From the NCBI RefSeq assembly GCF_003234965.1, contig NZ_QKVK01000001.1, positions 1 to 64,000 of the forward strand: a DNA stretch of 64,000 nt, given 5' to 3'. Both the position numbers and the translations under genes were made by a program. The stretch is from Aestuariivirga litoralis (GTDB taxonomy: Bacteria > Pseudomonadota > Alphaproteobacteria > Rhizobiales > Aestuariivirgaceae). Shown piece by piece: positions 19,149-27,562 of this stretch. Every line of letters starts with the position of its first letter. Position 1 is the stretch's first letter. The notes beneath the pieces were generated by a model. It worked only from the letters and a program-made list of their open reading frames with translations, was not told where the DNA came from and did not search any database.

Positions 19149-19998
19149 AGTGCTGACCCCGGCATCCCTCGATTCTGCTGCAACAGTCGGCGATCGATGG
19201 CACGGGCAATGACCTGCTAGCTGCGTCATCGCCTAGTCTGGCCGTCAGCCTGAATGAGGGTAGCGCGATCACTGCGTAGACGTTTGTCACTGGATTGCTG
19301 TGTTCGGATTCCTCATAGCCGGTGCTCTGGCCCAAACCGCCGACCGAAGGCGTGATGAAGAGTTCACCAAGCATCTCAATTGCAGGCGCAGCTTACTCGC
19401 CTAGCGATACGGTTTCAGCTCACACTGACCTGGGCTCAGTCCGCCTTCGACCTTTAGCTTTTCAGAAAGGTTCCCATTCGGTCAGTGAGGCGAAGCACTC
19501 TGGTGCGTTTGCGTGAGCGGCTTGCGGCGGACGACCCGAGCGCGCATGCGGCAGAACGAGTGTTCGAGTCTGATTGCGGAAACCGAGCTGGGGCCCAGAG
19601 CTGAGACACTCCGGTGTGGCAGGTTGACTCAGTCCGACAGGTGCGTGTGTTGAGACGCGTCAAGCGGCGTCAGCCTGAAGCAAAACCCTGTGTGCAGAAT
19701 TGTGCACAACGCTAAAACGATCGGCGATATCAATAATAGAGCTGATTAAAAGTCAGGCACTGACTGAGTGAGTGAGTGAGTGACTGAGTGACTGAGTGAG
19801 TGAGTGAGTGAGTGAGTGAGTGAGTGACTGAGTGAGTTGTCACTGCTGATAGCTCGAAGTCCAGTCTAGAATGCCAACAGCGTTCCAAAGTTCTCGTGTC
19901 TCGATACTAGATATTCCACCCATTCGATTGCCTAAAACAGTAGCCCCCCGAATCTGGCTTTCTGTCGCGCGAAACACAGCGCCAACAGGGAAGCCACT
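19149..19998. other. Gene-poor stretch of the island
   Basis: These 850 bases have no open frame that looks like a protein. They hold a tetranucleotide array (listed separately) and an imperfect dyad TGTGCAGAATTGTGCACA around 19691-19708. AGGGAAG just before 19999 is the ribosome binding site of the next gene. The composition is less GC-rich than the backbone. The stretch could hold the promoter of the 19999-23536 genes. Confidence 0.4.
19761..19836. repeat. TGAG/TGAC tetranucleotide array
   Basis: Nineteen consecutive 4-base units are visible without interruption. Fifteen are TGAG, and units 1, 6, 8 and 17 are TGAC. Such arrays change copy number by slipped-strand pairing. This one lies about 160 bases upstream of the first small DNA-binding protein of the recombinase cassette and is outside any credible coding frame, so a length change could only affect transcription or DNA structure. 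Confidence 0.95.
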
Positions 19999-20346
19999 AT
20001 GAAACCCACCCCTCCCAACATCCACCGCCACACGACGACCTCGCGCCAATCGGCCTGTCACCAGGACAGCAGTCACCCTCAGACCCTTCCACAGCGCCCG
20101 CATCCGCCGACCGAGCGCATGATCCCTGCACCCAACAAGCACACGGAGAGGGCCGTCTCCCGGCGCTTGCACCGAAAGCCGACGGCAAACTATCTTGGCG
20201 TCTCCCTCTCGTGGCTCGACAAGTCGCGCCTGCGGGGCGACGGGCCTCCGTTCCTTCAGATCGGCGGTCGCGTGGTCTACGACACCGGCGATCTGGACAC
20301 CTACCTAGCGTCGCGTCGTCGCCAGTCCACCTCTGAGCCACGCTGA
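19999..20346 (+). CDS. Helix-turn-helix (excisionase/AlpA-like) protein
   Basis: The 115-residue protein has a Pro/His/Thr-rich N-terminal half of unclear role, then a MerR/AlpA-like winged-helix unit: KPTANYLGVSLSWLDKSRLR, then GDGPPFLQIGGRVVYDTGDL, then DTYLASRRR. This pattern is common in small DNA-binding proteins of mobile elements, including excisionases. An AGGGAAG lies upstream at good distance. It is the first gene of a four-gene unit with a second small DNA-binding protein and two tyrosine recombinases. Confidence 0.78.
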   Translation: MKPTPPNIHRHTTTSRQSACHQDSSHPQTLPQRPHPPTERMIPAPNKHTERAVSRRLHRKPTANYLGVSLSWLDKSRLRGDGPPFLQIGGRVVYDTGDLDTYLASRRRQSTSEPR

Positions 20347-20356
20347 GGAGGTCGAG

Positions 20357-20569
20357 ATGTCTATGCCCACGAAGGCGGCCTCTGGGCCGAAGTACCACCG
20401 CATCGAGACGATTGCCGCGAAGCTCGACCTGAGCCCGCGCTCTGTGCAGCGACTGATCAGCAACGGGACGCTTCAGGCCGTGAAGATCGGCGGTGCAGTG
20501 CGCGTTTCCGACGATGAACTGCAGCGTCTGCTGGCCGCGAGCCGGATCGTCCGTGATCCGGATTTCTGA
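20357..20569 (+). CDS. Excisionase-family DNA-binding protein
   Basis: The 70-residue protein is a single winged-helix DNA-binding unit: ETIAAKLDLSPRSVQRLISN, then GTLQAVKIGGAVRVSDDELQ, then RLL. This is the excisionase/helix-turn-helix-17 pattern. It starts 10 bases after the preceding gene, with GAGGAGGTCGAG in front. It probably steers recombination or represses the recombinase genes that follow. The 159 bases after it contain repeated TGTCG and TTTGTC motifs (20570-20715) that could be binding sites. Confidence 0.82.
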   Translation: MSMPTKAASGPKYHRIETIAAKLDLSPRSVQRLISNGTLQAVKIGGAVRVSDDELQRLLAASRIVRDPDF

Positions 20570-20728
20570 CGTCGTTTGTCGTTGTTTGTCATGTATTTGA
20601 TGGCTGTCATAAGAGCTCGGCAAGTGACGATATCCCATTGTGTTATGAGTAGCACCTATGAATGACGTCTCCTGTCGCCTCCTGTCGTGCCGTGTCACCG
20701 CCTGTCCTGCCCCCTGACGGAGATCACC

Positions 20729-22432
20729 ATGCCCCTTCACCCCATGAGCCTCGCGGATGTCATCGCGGCGGTGCCTGTTATTCCCGGGATTTCCGCTCGC
20801 ACCAAGGCCAACCTCGCCAGCGCTGTCCGCTGTTTCTGCAAGGTGACCGGCCTCGACCCACGGACGACCGCTGCCGGCGACCTTGGCGTCCTCCAGGAAC
20901 GGCTGGCCTCGGCGCACCCGGCGCGCCATGGCGTGACACCCCACCGCTGGGGCGTGATCCGCAGTCAGGTGCTGAGGGCCCTGGCGCTGACCGGCGCCGC
21001 AAAACCGCTGCAGACCGCATCCACCCGCCTGTCATCGGGCTGGGAGGAGCTGATCGCCGGCCTGCCGAAGATCCGTCACCGCCTCGCACTTTCCCGCCTT
21101 GCCCGTTACTGCACGCAACAGGGTACAGAGCCTGGAGACGTCACCCAGGACAGCTTTGACGCCTTTCGCGAGGCTCTCATGGCCTCGAGCCTCGTCCGCA
21201 ATCCGCACCGCGTCTGCCGTGAGGCCGCCAGCGCATGGAACCAGATCCCCCCAGGCCCGCCGGGTCGCCACCCAGTCGTGCAGGTGATCGTGCCCCCTAC
21301 AGGCACCGCCAAGGCCCCGGGACGCCATCCGCTGGCTGCCTTCCCGGCATCCCTCCGTGAGGATCTCGAGGCCTTCCAGCGCTGGTGCGCCACCGCCGAC
21401 CCTCTCGATGAGCGGGCGCGGCCAAAGGCGCTGCGCGCCCAGACGGTGATCTCCTATACCAGCAACCTGCACAGCGCGGCGGATGCAGCGGTACGCTCCG
21501 GCGTCCCCATCACCGATCTTGCCGGCCTTGCCGTCCTTACCCGGCCCGACGTCTACCTGGCCATCCTGCGCCAGATGCTTGCCGATGCCGGCAAGGTGGC
21601 GACCGCCAATCTGCATGGCGTGGCCACCGTCGTGGTGATCCTGGCGCAAGGCTGGCTCGGGCAGTCCCCGGACGAGATCGCCGCCCTGAAGGCACTCAAG
21701 GCCAAGCTGCCGAAGCTCCGGCCGGGCATGACCTCCAAGAACCGCGATCTGCTGGCGGCCTTCGACGACAAGGCCTTTCTGGGACGCTTCCTGAGACTTG
21801 GTGACGAGCTGTGGAAGGAAGCGCTGTCGGACAGGCTGCCTGCCAGTCAGCGCCTCGTGCGGGCCCAGCTGGCACTTCTCATCGGTATCCTGCAGATCAC
21901 GCCGCTGCGCCGGAAGAACATGTGCGCGCTGGTCTTCGACAGGCACATCACCTGGCCCAATGGCCCCCGGGCAGAGGCCCTGATCCATGTACCGGTGACC
22001 GAGCACAAGACGGATCGGGACTATCTCGGCGAGTTGCCCGTGGCGCTGTCCCGCCGTCTCCACCATTATCGGACGAAGCTCGCCCCTGAGCTCACCGGCA
22101 CGACGCCGTCACAGCTCTTCGTCCGGGCCGACGGCCAGCCCAAGAAGCAGGAGAGCGTCGCCAACCGTCTCGAATTGGTTCTGGAGAAGCGCCTCGGCCG
22201 CAGGATGAGCATGCACCAGTTCCGCCACGTCTGCGGCAAGCTGCTGCTCGATGCCAATCCCGGGGCCTTCGAAGCCGCCGCCCAGCTCCTCGGTCACTCC
22301 GGGACCAAGAACGTGGTCAAGTTCTATGCCGGCACCGATACCCGCCGCGCTTCCCGCTGGCACGCTGCCCTGGTCGAACGGCTCCGTGACGAGGCCCGGA
22401 AGCGTGGTCCGGGGCGCCCCAAGGAAAGGTAG
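20729..22432 (+). CDS. Tyrosine recombinase, first of a tandem pair
   Basis: The 567-residue protein is a phage-integrase-family recombinase. The N-terminal half carries two core-binding-like helical regions. The C-terminal catalytic domain shows Arg in TPLRRKNMCALVF near residue 392, a Lys-bearing strand in VTEHKTD, His-x-x-Arg in MHQFRHVCGKLLL near 495, His in LLGHSGTKN, and Tyr in VVKFYAGTD near 532. It is long for the family. I chose the ATG at 20729. It is followed after six bases by a second recombinase, so the two are very likely co-expressed and may act together. Confidence 0.88.
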   Translation: MPLHPMSLADVIAAVPVIPGISARTKANLASAVRCFCKVTGLDPRTTAAGDLGVLQERLASAHPARHGVTPHRWGVIRSQVLRALALTGAAKPLQTASTRLSSGWEELIAGLPKIRHRLALSRLARYCTQQGTEPGDVTQDSFDAFREALMASSLVRNPHRVCREAASAWNQIPPGPPGRHPVVQVIVPPTGTAKAPGRHPLAAFPASLREDLEAFQRWCATADPLDERARPKALRAQTVISYTSNLHSAADAAVRSGVPITDLAGLAVLTRPDVYLAILRQMLADAGKVATANLHGVATVVVILAQGWLGQSPDEIAALKALKAKLPKLRPGMTSKNRDLLAAFDDKAFLGRFLRLGDELWKEALSDRLPASQRLVRAQLALLIGILQITPLRRKNMCALVFDRHITWPNGPRAEALIHVPVTEHKTDRDYLGELPVALSRRLHHYRTKLAPELTGTTPSQLFVRADGQPKKQESVANRLELVLEKRLGRRMSMHQFRHVCGKLLLDANPGAFEAAAQLLGHSGTKNVVKFYAGTDTRRASRWHAALVERLRDEARKRGPGRPKER

Positions 22433-22438
22433 CGGGCC

Positions 22439-23536
22439 ATGAGCCGGACAAACGCCAGCGACCCGGTGACTGTCTCACCGCTCCTTCACCTGCCGGAGAG
22501 CGCCTGGCCGGAGTTGGACCGCGCGGCCTTTGCAAATGCCTTCGACAGGTCCCACGACGTCTTCGATGACCAAGGTCGCGGCGCCCGCCTCAAGCCCAGC
22601 ACCAGGGACTCAATCCGCTACGGCTACCGCCGCTGGCTGGGCTGGCTGAGCTCCCGCCATCCCGCTCTCCTTGCAGCTCCACCCGAGACCCGCGCATCCC
22701 CGGAGATGATCAGGGCCTTCGTGGCTCACCTCCGCGAGACCTGCTCGCCTCGTACCGTCGCGTCACAGATCGGAAGGCTCCATGACGGCCTCCGGTTCAT
22801 GTTTCCAGCGCGAGGCTGGACGTGGTTCAAGGCCATCAAGACCCGGCTGGAGCGCGCTGTACCCGCAGCCGGGCGAAAGCCGATCGAGATCACCTCGCAA
22901 CGGCTCATCGATGCAAGCCTCGCGCGGATGGACGCGGTTGATCTCGCCCTTGCCACAACGGTACCGGGCGTCAGCCGCAAGCACCTCCAAGCCCTTGCGC
23001 TGCGCTACCGCGATGCTCTGCTGGTGGCGATCGCCACCTTCTCTCCCCTCCGCCGCACCAATCTCTCGCAGCTGGAACTCGGGACAACCTTCCGCCGCGA
23101 ACCCTCAGGCTGGGTGATCCGCATCCCTGGGGACCTGGTCAAGAACGGAGAACCCGCCGAGGCCGACCTCGAGGACTGGCTCAACATCCATGTCGACCGC
23201 TATCTCGCTGTCTACCGCCCCCTGATCTTCGCCAGCCAGCACCACCAGGGCCTCTGGGCCTCCGCCAGGGGAAGGCCGGCGACCGGTGACGCTCTCTACA
23301 ACGCCTTCCAGGCGGAGGCGAAGGCATCACTGGGGCTTCATCTGACCCTTCATGACACCCGCCGCATCGGCGTCACCACCTGGGCCGTCCACGATCCCGT
23401 CAATGCTGCCGGAGCAAGGGATCTCCTGGGCGACCGCAGCGACCGGATCCTCGCACAGCATTACAATCTCGCAAGCGGTATCCAGGCTTCGCGCAACATG
23501 GCCAAAGTCATCGGCAGCCTCAAAGGCTGTAAATAG
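22439..23536 (+). CDS. Tyrosine recombinase, second of a tandem pair
   Basis: The 365-residue protein also has the phage-integrase catalytic layout: Arg in FSPLRRTNLSQLEL near residue 203, Lys in DLVKNGEPA, His-x-x-Arg in LHDTRRIGVTTW near 303, and Tyr in LAQHYNLASG near 340. The second histidine position reads LLGDRSD, where His is usual, so this box is altered. It ends 21 bases before the left inverted repeat. Paired recombinases of this kind recall bipartite and recombinase-in-trio mobile modules, but only two are present here. Confidence 0.85.
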   Translation: MSRTNASDPVTVSPLLHLPESAWPELDRAAFANAFDRSHDVFDDQGRGARLKPSTRDSIRYGYRRWLGWLSSRHPALLAAPPETRASPEMIRAFVAHLRETCSPRTVASQIGRLHDGLRFMFPARGWTWFKAIKTRLERAVPAAGRKPIEITSQRLIDASLARMDAVDLALATTVPGVSRKHLQALALRYRDALLVAIATFSPLRRTNLSQLELGTTFRREPSGWVIRIPGDLVKNGEPAEADLEDWLNIHVDRYLAVYRPLIFASQHHQGLWASARGRPATGDALYNAFQAEAKASLGLHLTLHDTRRIGVTTWAVHDPVNAAGARDLLGDRSDRILAQHYNLASGIQASRNMAKVIGSLKGCK

Positions 23537-23557
23537 ATCCACTGTCACTCGATAGCT

Positions 23558-25564
23558 TTCCACAATGATTGTGTACTAGGAGTTAGGCTAGATCAGCACG
23601 AGGCCGGTTAGCCTGTAGAGATTTCGTTGGTGTTTGGCGCAACTGTTGCGCCAGGAGTTGAGGTGCTAGATCAATCGTATGGACGTTCGATCCTTTTGGA
23701 TTGGCACTCAAGTTCTCCAAAGTCGCAAAGCAGGGCCAGGACCCCTAGGTATTACCGATGGACCAGTTGATCGCCTCAACCGGATGCGCCCACGTTTCTG
23801 ATGACGCTCGTAGAGTAGTTGGTGATGACACCACTCCAGACCGTGTTGTTGGGAACGATCATCGTGAGCCCGTCTTCTTTCTCGACAACGGTGCTGAAGA
23901 TCGTGACGGCCTGCACCTTGCCCTTGATGCCTGAACCAATCTCCACGGTGTCACCAACGTCGAAGGGCTTGTTCACCATGATCAGCAGACCGCTCGCGAA
24001 GTTGCTGAGCGTACCTTGAAGTGCAAAGGCGACCACAAAACCGGCAGCGCCGACTGCCGCGAGGATGGGCGACAGGTTGAACTCCAGGGCGGACAACCCC
24101 AGAAGAACGCCGAAGAAGACGACCGCGCGACCCGACATCGAAACAACGAAATCGCGCAGAAGATTGGACGAGACATGCGTCACGTTCATCGCACGCCGGA
24201 GGACCCGTCGCAGTATCCACGCAATGATGACTGACCCCAGGACATAGCCAAGGAAGATACCCAGGTTGCGCGACCAGCGCAGTCCGCCCTCGTCGGCGAC
24301 AAGCCACGCCTTGGTCCTCGCCCAGGTCGCGGTCCGGTCGGAGACATCGATCTTGAAGCCGCTGAGTGACGAGACGTACTGGCGATACTCGGCCGGATCG
24401 CCTCCCTTCAGTTCCCACTTGTCGAGAACCAGCTTCAGGCGGTCGGCAAGTGCGGTGCGTTCGCTCGTCAACTGCGTGCTCAGATCAACCAGAGCGACCT
24501 TGACGTCGGTCTTGGCACCGGTGGCCTCACTAGCCTTTTCAGAAAGCTGTACAGCCTTGTTGGAGGCCTTCTCCGCTGAAATTCCACTTCCCGAATCATC
24601 TGCAGACGCCGCGGCGGCCTCCTTCGCGATGGACGTGGCGGCTTCCGGCGCATTGCCCGGCTCGCTGGCCTTCTGTTCCACTGCCGCAGCGACAGGATCC
24701 GTCCCGTCTCCGGTTTTTGCCACTTGGCCAACGGTTGAAGAGACCTTCGCCGCCTCCGCAGTCTTCGCGCTTGCCACGCTTGCTGCCGTTGACGCCTGCT
24801 CCTGATCGCTGGCCGCCTGCTTCTCGGCAGAGTCAACCGTCTCGGCAAGATCCTTCTGCGCCGCTGCGAGACGCTCTGCAGCCGCAGCCTTCTCGGCCGC
24901 CGTCGTATCAGTGCTGCCCTCCTTGGACTTTGCATCCTGTGCAGCCTTCGCCAGAGCGTCTCCAGCTGCCTTCTCCTTGGCCAACTGCGCGATCTCGCGG
25001 TTCTTGCGATGTACCGCGAGTTCGGCAAGGCTGATCTCGCTGACCTTGGCGCGAAGCAAGGCGAACCAGGCCTTGGCCTCGACCGCGACTTCAGCGCGGG
25101 TCAGCGGCTCCAGCATGATTTCGAGGTCATCAAGCGCGATACCCGGGTCTGCGGTCGTGGTCGGCGCGGACTCTCGGGCCGGGCTCTCCGTGCCGGAAAC
25201 TGCCGAAGGTGCATCCGGGCTCTCCGCCTGCGTTACGTCAGGGCCCAAAACCGCGAAGAACAGAAGTGTGAGCAATCTGAATGAGCGAGCAACGCCGCGA
25301 AACGTCCAAAGTGTTAGTTCCACGTGCTCTCTCTCTGACATGTTCGACCTTCCGCTTTCCCCAGATGGGTCTGGTAGGCTGCCGGTTCAGATTGCGCAAG
25401 CCGTGCAATAGCCTCAATTCTACAGCCCAAGACAACAACGCTCGTCGGCGATCGGAGCCACCTCGTCAGTTCGGCGCCAAACAAGAAATTCTACCGCCTT
25501 AGTTAGATCAGAGACTTAGCAAGAGCATCATCCAGTTCTCAACTTCATCTTGTCCGGTGCGCCA
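23558..25564. repeat. Left arm of about 2-kb inverted repeat
   Basis: This segment matches 35355-37358 in inverted orientation. The outer end is TTCCACAATGATTGTG at 23558-23573, matched by its complement ending at 37358. The inner end is the stretch reading TGTCCGGTGCGCCA, which ends at 25564. Homology covers the whole mscS-type gene and both flanks. It is nearly perfect in the 3' half of the gene and weaker at the signal peptide and promoter. A perfect 9-bp dyad (TGGCGCAAC-T-GTTGCGCCA, 23635-23653) lies after the gene end in this copy but is degraded in the right copy. Confidence 0.9.
23776..25341 (-). CDS. MscS-family channel protein, copy A (C-terminal domain absent)
   Basis: The 521-residue protein has a signal peptide (residues 1-39), a long Ala/Glu/Lys-rich coiled-coil-like region (about 75-290), a transmembrane helix near 360-380, and the MscS pore and beta region: GAAGFVVAFALQGTLSNFAS, then NKPFDVGDTVEIGSGIKGKV, then IVPNNTVWSGVITNYS. 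It stops right after the beta domain, so the C-terminal alpha/beta cage usual in MscS is missing. MscS channels release solutes on hypo-osmotic shock. Copy B at 35575-37140 has almost the same C-terminal 230 residues but a different signal peptide. Confidence 0.85.
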   Translation of the reverse strand: MSEREHVELTLWTFRGVARSFRLLTLLFFAVLGPDVTQAESPDAPSAVSGTESPARESAPTTTADPGIALDDLEIMLEPLTRAEVAVEAKAWFALLRAKVSEISLAELAVHRKNREIAQLAKEKAAGDALAKAAQDAKSKEGSTDTTAAEKAAAAERLAAAQKDLAETVDSAEKQAASDQEQASTAASVASAKTAEAAKVSSTVGQVAKTGDGTDPVAAAVEQKASEPGNAPEAATSIAKEAAAASADDSGSGISAEKASNKAVQLSEKASEATGAKTDVKVALVDLSTQLTSERTALADRLKLVLDKWELKGGDPAEYRQYVSSLSGFKIDVSDRTATWARTKAWLVADEGGLRWSRNLGIFLGYVLGSVIIAWILRRVLRRAMNVTHVSSNLLRDFVVSMSGRAVVFFGVLLGLSALEFNLSPILAAVGAAGFVVAFALQGTLSNFASGLLIMVNKPFDVGDTVEIGSGIKGKVQAVTIFSTVVEKEDGLTMIVPNNTVWSGVITNYSTSVIRNVGASG

Positions 25565-25713
25565 ACATTTTAAGCGATTGAAATCACTGCATGCCGGTGT
25601 CTACCCTACAGGACCAAAAATAGAACCCTAGGGCGGGCTCCATCATCAGACGTTTGCACGGGACCAATCGGGTGAAATCTGTTCATTCCGGAAGCAAGCA
25701 AGTGAGCGGTCAC
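25342..25713. other. Promoter side of mscS copy A and inner end of the left repeat
   Basis: These 372 bases lie between the minus-strand mscS-like gene and the end of the HupE-like gene. The first 223 bases belong to the inverted repeat and should hold the mscS copy A promoter. The remainder is AT-rich and has no credible gene. I see no clear terminator for the HupE operon. Confidence 0.4.
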
Positions 25714-26703
25714 CTAGGAAACCACGAACCCTGCCAAGCGGTCGATAAACCACACTGTAGCAACAATCCCGATCACATAGGCAGCGGCAACGCGCGCCCT
25801 TGAGTTTGGCACAGTGGTCACGGTCTTTAGGGCCGCGTACATCAGAAGCACCGCCCCCACGAACATCAGCTGCCCTGCTTCGACGCCCAGATTGAAGGTG
25901 AGTAAGGCCAGGGGCACGTCCTTTTGGGGAAGTCCGATCTCCTTGAGCGCGTCGGCAAAGCCAAAGCCGTGCAGTAGTCCGAACGAAAAGGCCACCACCC
26001 ATGGATAGGCCTCCGAAAGTCGCCGCTCTCCGGGCTTCATCTTGACGAGTTCGCTGGCGACGAAAGCGATGCTCAGCGCGATCGTCGCCTCCACGGGCTT
26101 CTGGGGCAGGCTGAAGTAGCCCAGTGCGGCGCCTGCGAGCGTGATGCTGTGGGCCAGCGTGAATGCGGTGATTGTCTTGAGCAGCATCCAGCGCTCGCGG
26201 ATGAGCAGCATCAGCGCGAGGACGAACAGGAGGTGGTCGACGCCACCAAGGATATGTTCGACGCCAAGCACGAAGTAAGTCCAAGCTATCAGCGGGATGC
26301 TCTGCACGCCCTTCAGGATCAGGACCGGGTGCTCCGGTGTCAGCCGTGCAACTTCGGTGGTGCCATCCGTCCAGCTGATCCGGGCGAGAACGTCCGTCAT
26401 GCTTGTGCGCAGGCCATCAATGGTAACCGAGCGGCCCTTGAGGCTGCCCTTGCAGGACAACTTCCAGCGTTCAAAGTAAGTCGCGCCGTCGATTGAGCCC
26501 ACGGGCTCGCCCAGGTTTTGGCATTCTGCCGGAAACCGCACGTAGATCGCGAGCCGGCGATCACCTATGGCGGGAACCTTCCAGAGCACCGAGTATTGCG
26601 CCTGTGCTGTCTCGTCGATCTGAAGGTAAGCCGGACGAATTTCATGCGCAGCGGCGGGACATGCCATCGCAAGAAGCAAGGCAAACAAAGACAGCAGCCT
26701 CAT
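25714..26703 (-). CDS. HupE/UreJ-family membrane protein
   Basis: The 329-residue protein has a signal peptide ending at CPAAAHEIRP, a periplasmic beta-rich region of about 110 residues, and then six or seven hydrophobic helices. The HupE/UreJ metal motif is visible as VEHILGGVDHLLFVLALM, with a second His pair in FTLAHSITL and a third in FGLLHGFGFADAL. Family members are linked to nickel or cobalt uptake for hydrogenase and urease, but neither enzyme is in this window. The ATG at 26703 overlaps the stop of the upstream parvulin gene (ATGA), so the two are coupled. Confidence 0.88.
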   Translation of the reverse strand: MRLLSLFALLLAMACPAAAHEIRPAYLQIDETAQAQYSVLWKVPAIGDRRLAIYVRFPAECQNLGEPVGSIDGATYFERWKLSCKGSLKGRSVTIDGLRTSMTDVLARISWTDGTTEVARLTPEHPVLILKGVQSIPLIAWTYFVLGVEHILGGVDHLLFVLALMLLIRERWMLLKTITAFTLAHSITLAGAALGYFSLPQKPVEATIALSIAFVASELVKMKPGERRLSEAYPWVVAFSFGLLHGFGFADALKEIGLPQKDVPLALLTFNLGVEAGQLMFVGAVLLMYAALKTVTTVPNSRARVAAAYVIGIVATVWFIDRLAGFVVS

Positions 26704-27554
26704 CACTTGGATGGACTCCCGTCTGCCGAGAGGGGCTCGACAATCACCTTGTAGCGCTTGAGGAGGTCGTCGAAGCGCTGCTGCTCGACAACGTTACGAT
26801 GATCGTTCATCCACTCCCGTTCCACCGCGGGGCGAATGTCCTTGAGTGCCGGCAGGCTGCCAGGCACGCGCTCGTTCACCTTCACCAGATGCAAGCCGAT
26901 GTCAGAGGTGATGGGTCCCTGCCACTGTCCGGGCACAATGTTGGTCACTTCGGCCGCAAAATCGTCGCCAAAGACCTCTGCGATGCCCCGCTGGTCCGTT
27001 AGCGGCATTGCCGCCGGCAGGAGAGTCGGGTCGCCTGCGGTCGCCGCATAGTTTGCATCCTTACGAAGGGGACCAAGAAGCGCCTTGGCGGCAGCGCTTG
27101 CATCCGGCTCATGCTTTTGCGGGTTGATATAGACCTGCTCGAACGACACCCGTGGCGCCTGGCGGAACGTGTCAGGGTGACTGTCCAGATAGGCCTGGAG
27201 TTGGGCCTCCGTGGGAGGGCTTGCCTCTGCTTCGGCCGAGTTGAGGAACTCCATCTTCAGCCGCAACCGCTTGCGGATAACCGCATCATTCGCATCCAGG
27301 CCCATGCGGAGCGCCTCGCGGACGTAGACTTCCTCCTTCACATAGTCATCGATCAGCCCCTTCAGCTCTTCAGCCGTCGGAGGCCGCTGCCACGTCTTGG
27401 CAAAAAGCCCAGCCAGCTGTTCGATCTTCGCTTGGGTGACGTCAATCGTCCCGGTGGCTGACTGCTGACCGGTCACGAGTCCGTAAGCGGCAAAAACCAG
27501 CGCGGCCAGGAGCAGGAAATGAACGAGCGGTTCGCGGATAACCCGCTTGATCAC
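26703..27554 (-). CDS. Membrane-anchored parvulin-type peptidyl-prolyl isomerase
   Basis: The 283-residue protein has an N-terminal membrane anchor (FLLLAALVFAAYGLVTG), a SurA-like helical region (AELKGLIDDYVKEEVYVREA) and a PpiC-type domain starting near residue 120. The domain includes RVSFEQVYINP, then GLHLVKVNERVPG. These proteins help fold periplasmic and outer-membrane proteins. The gene sits between DUF3604 (eight bases upstream) and hupE-like (overlapping), so it may serve one of those two proteins. Confidence 0.88.
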   Translation of the reverse strand: MIKRVIREPLVHFLLLAALVFAAYGLVTGQQSATGTIDVTQAKIEQLAGLFAKTWQRPPTAEELKGLIDDYVKEEVYVREALRMGLDANDAVIRKRLRLKMEFLNSAEAEASPPTEAQLQAYLDSHPDTFRQAPRVSFEQVYINPQKHEPDASAAAKALLGPLRKDANYAATAGDPTLLPAAMPLTDQRGIAEVFGDDFAAEVTNIVPGQWQGPITSDIGLHLVKVNERVPGSLPALKDIRPAVEREWMNDHRNVVEQQRFDDLLKRYKVIVEPLSADGSPSK

Positions 27555-27562
27555 GGGCCTAC

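Noticed and set aside
19761-19836. A CRISPR array.
   Set aside because: The repeat unit is four bases with no spacers.
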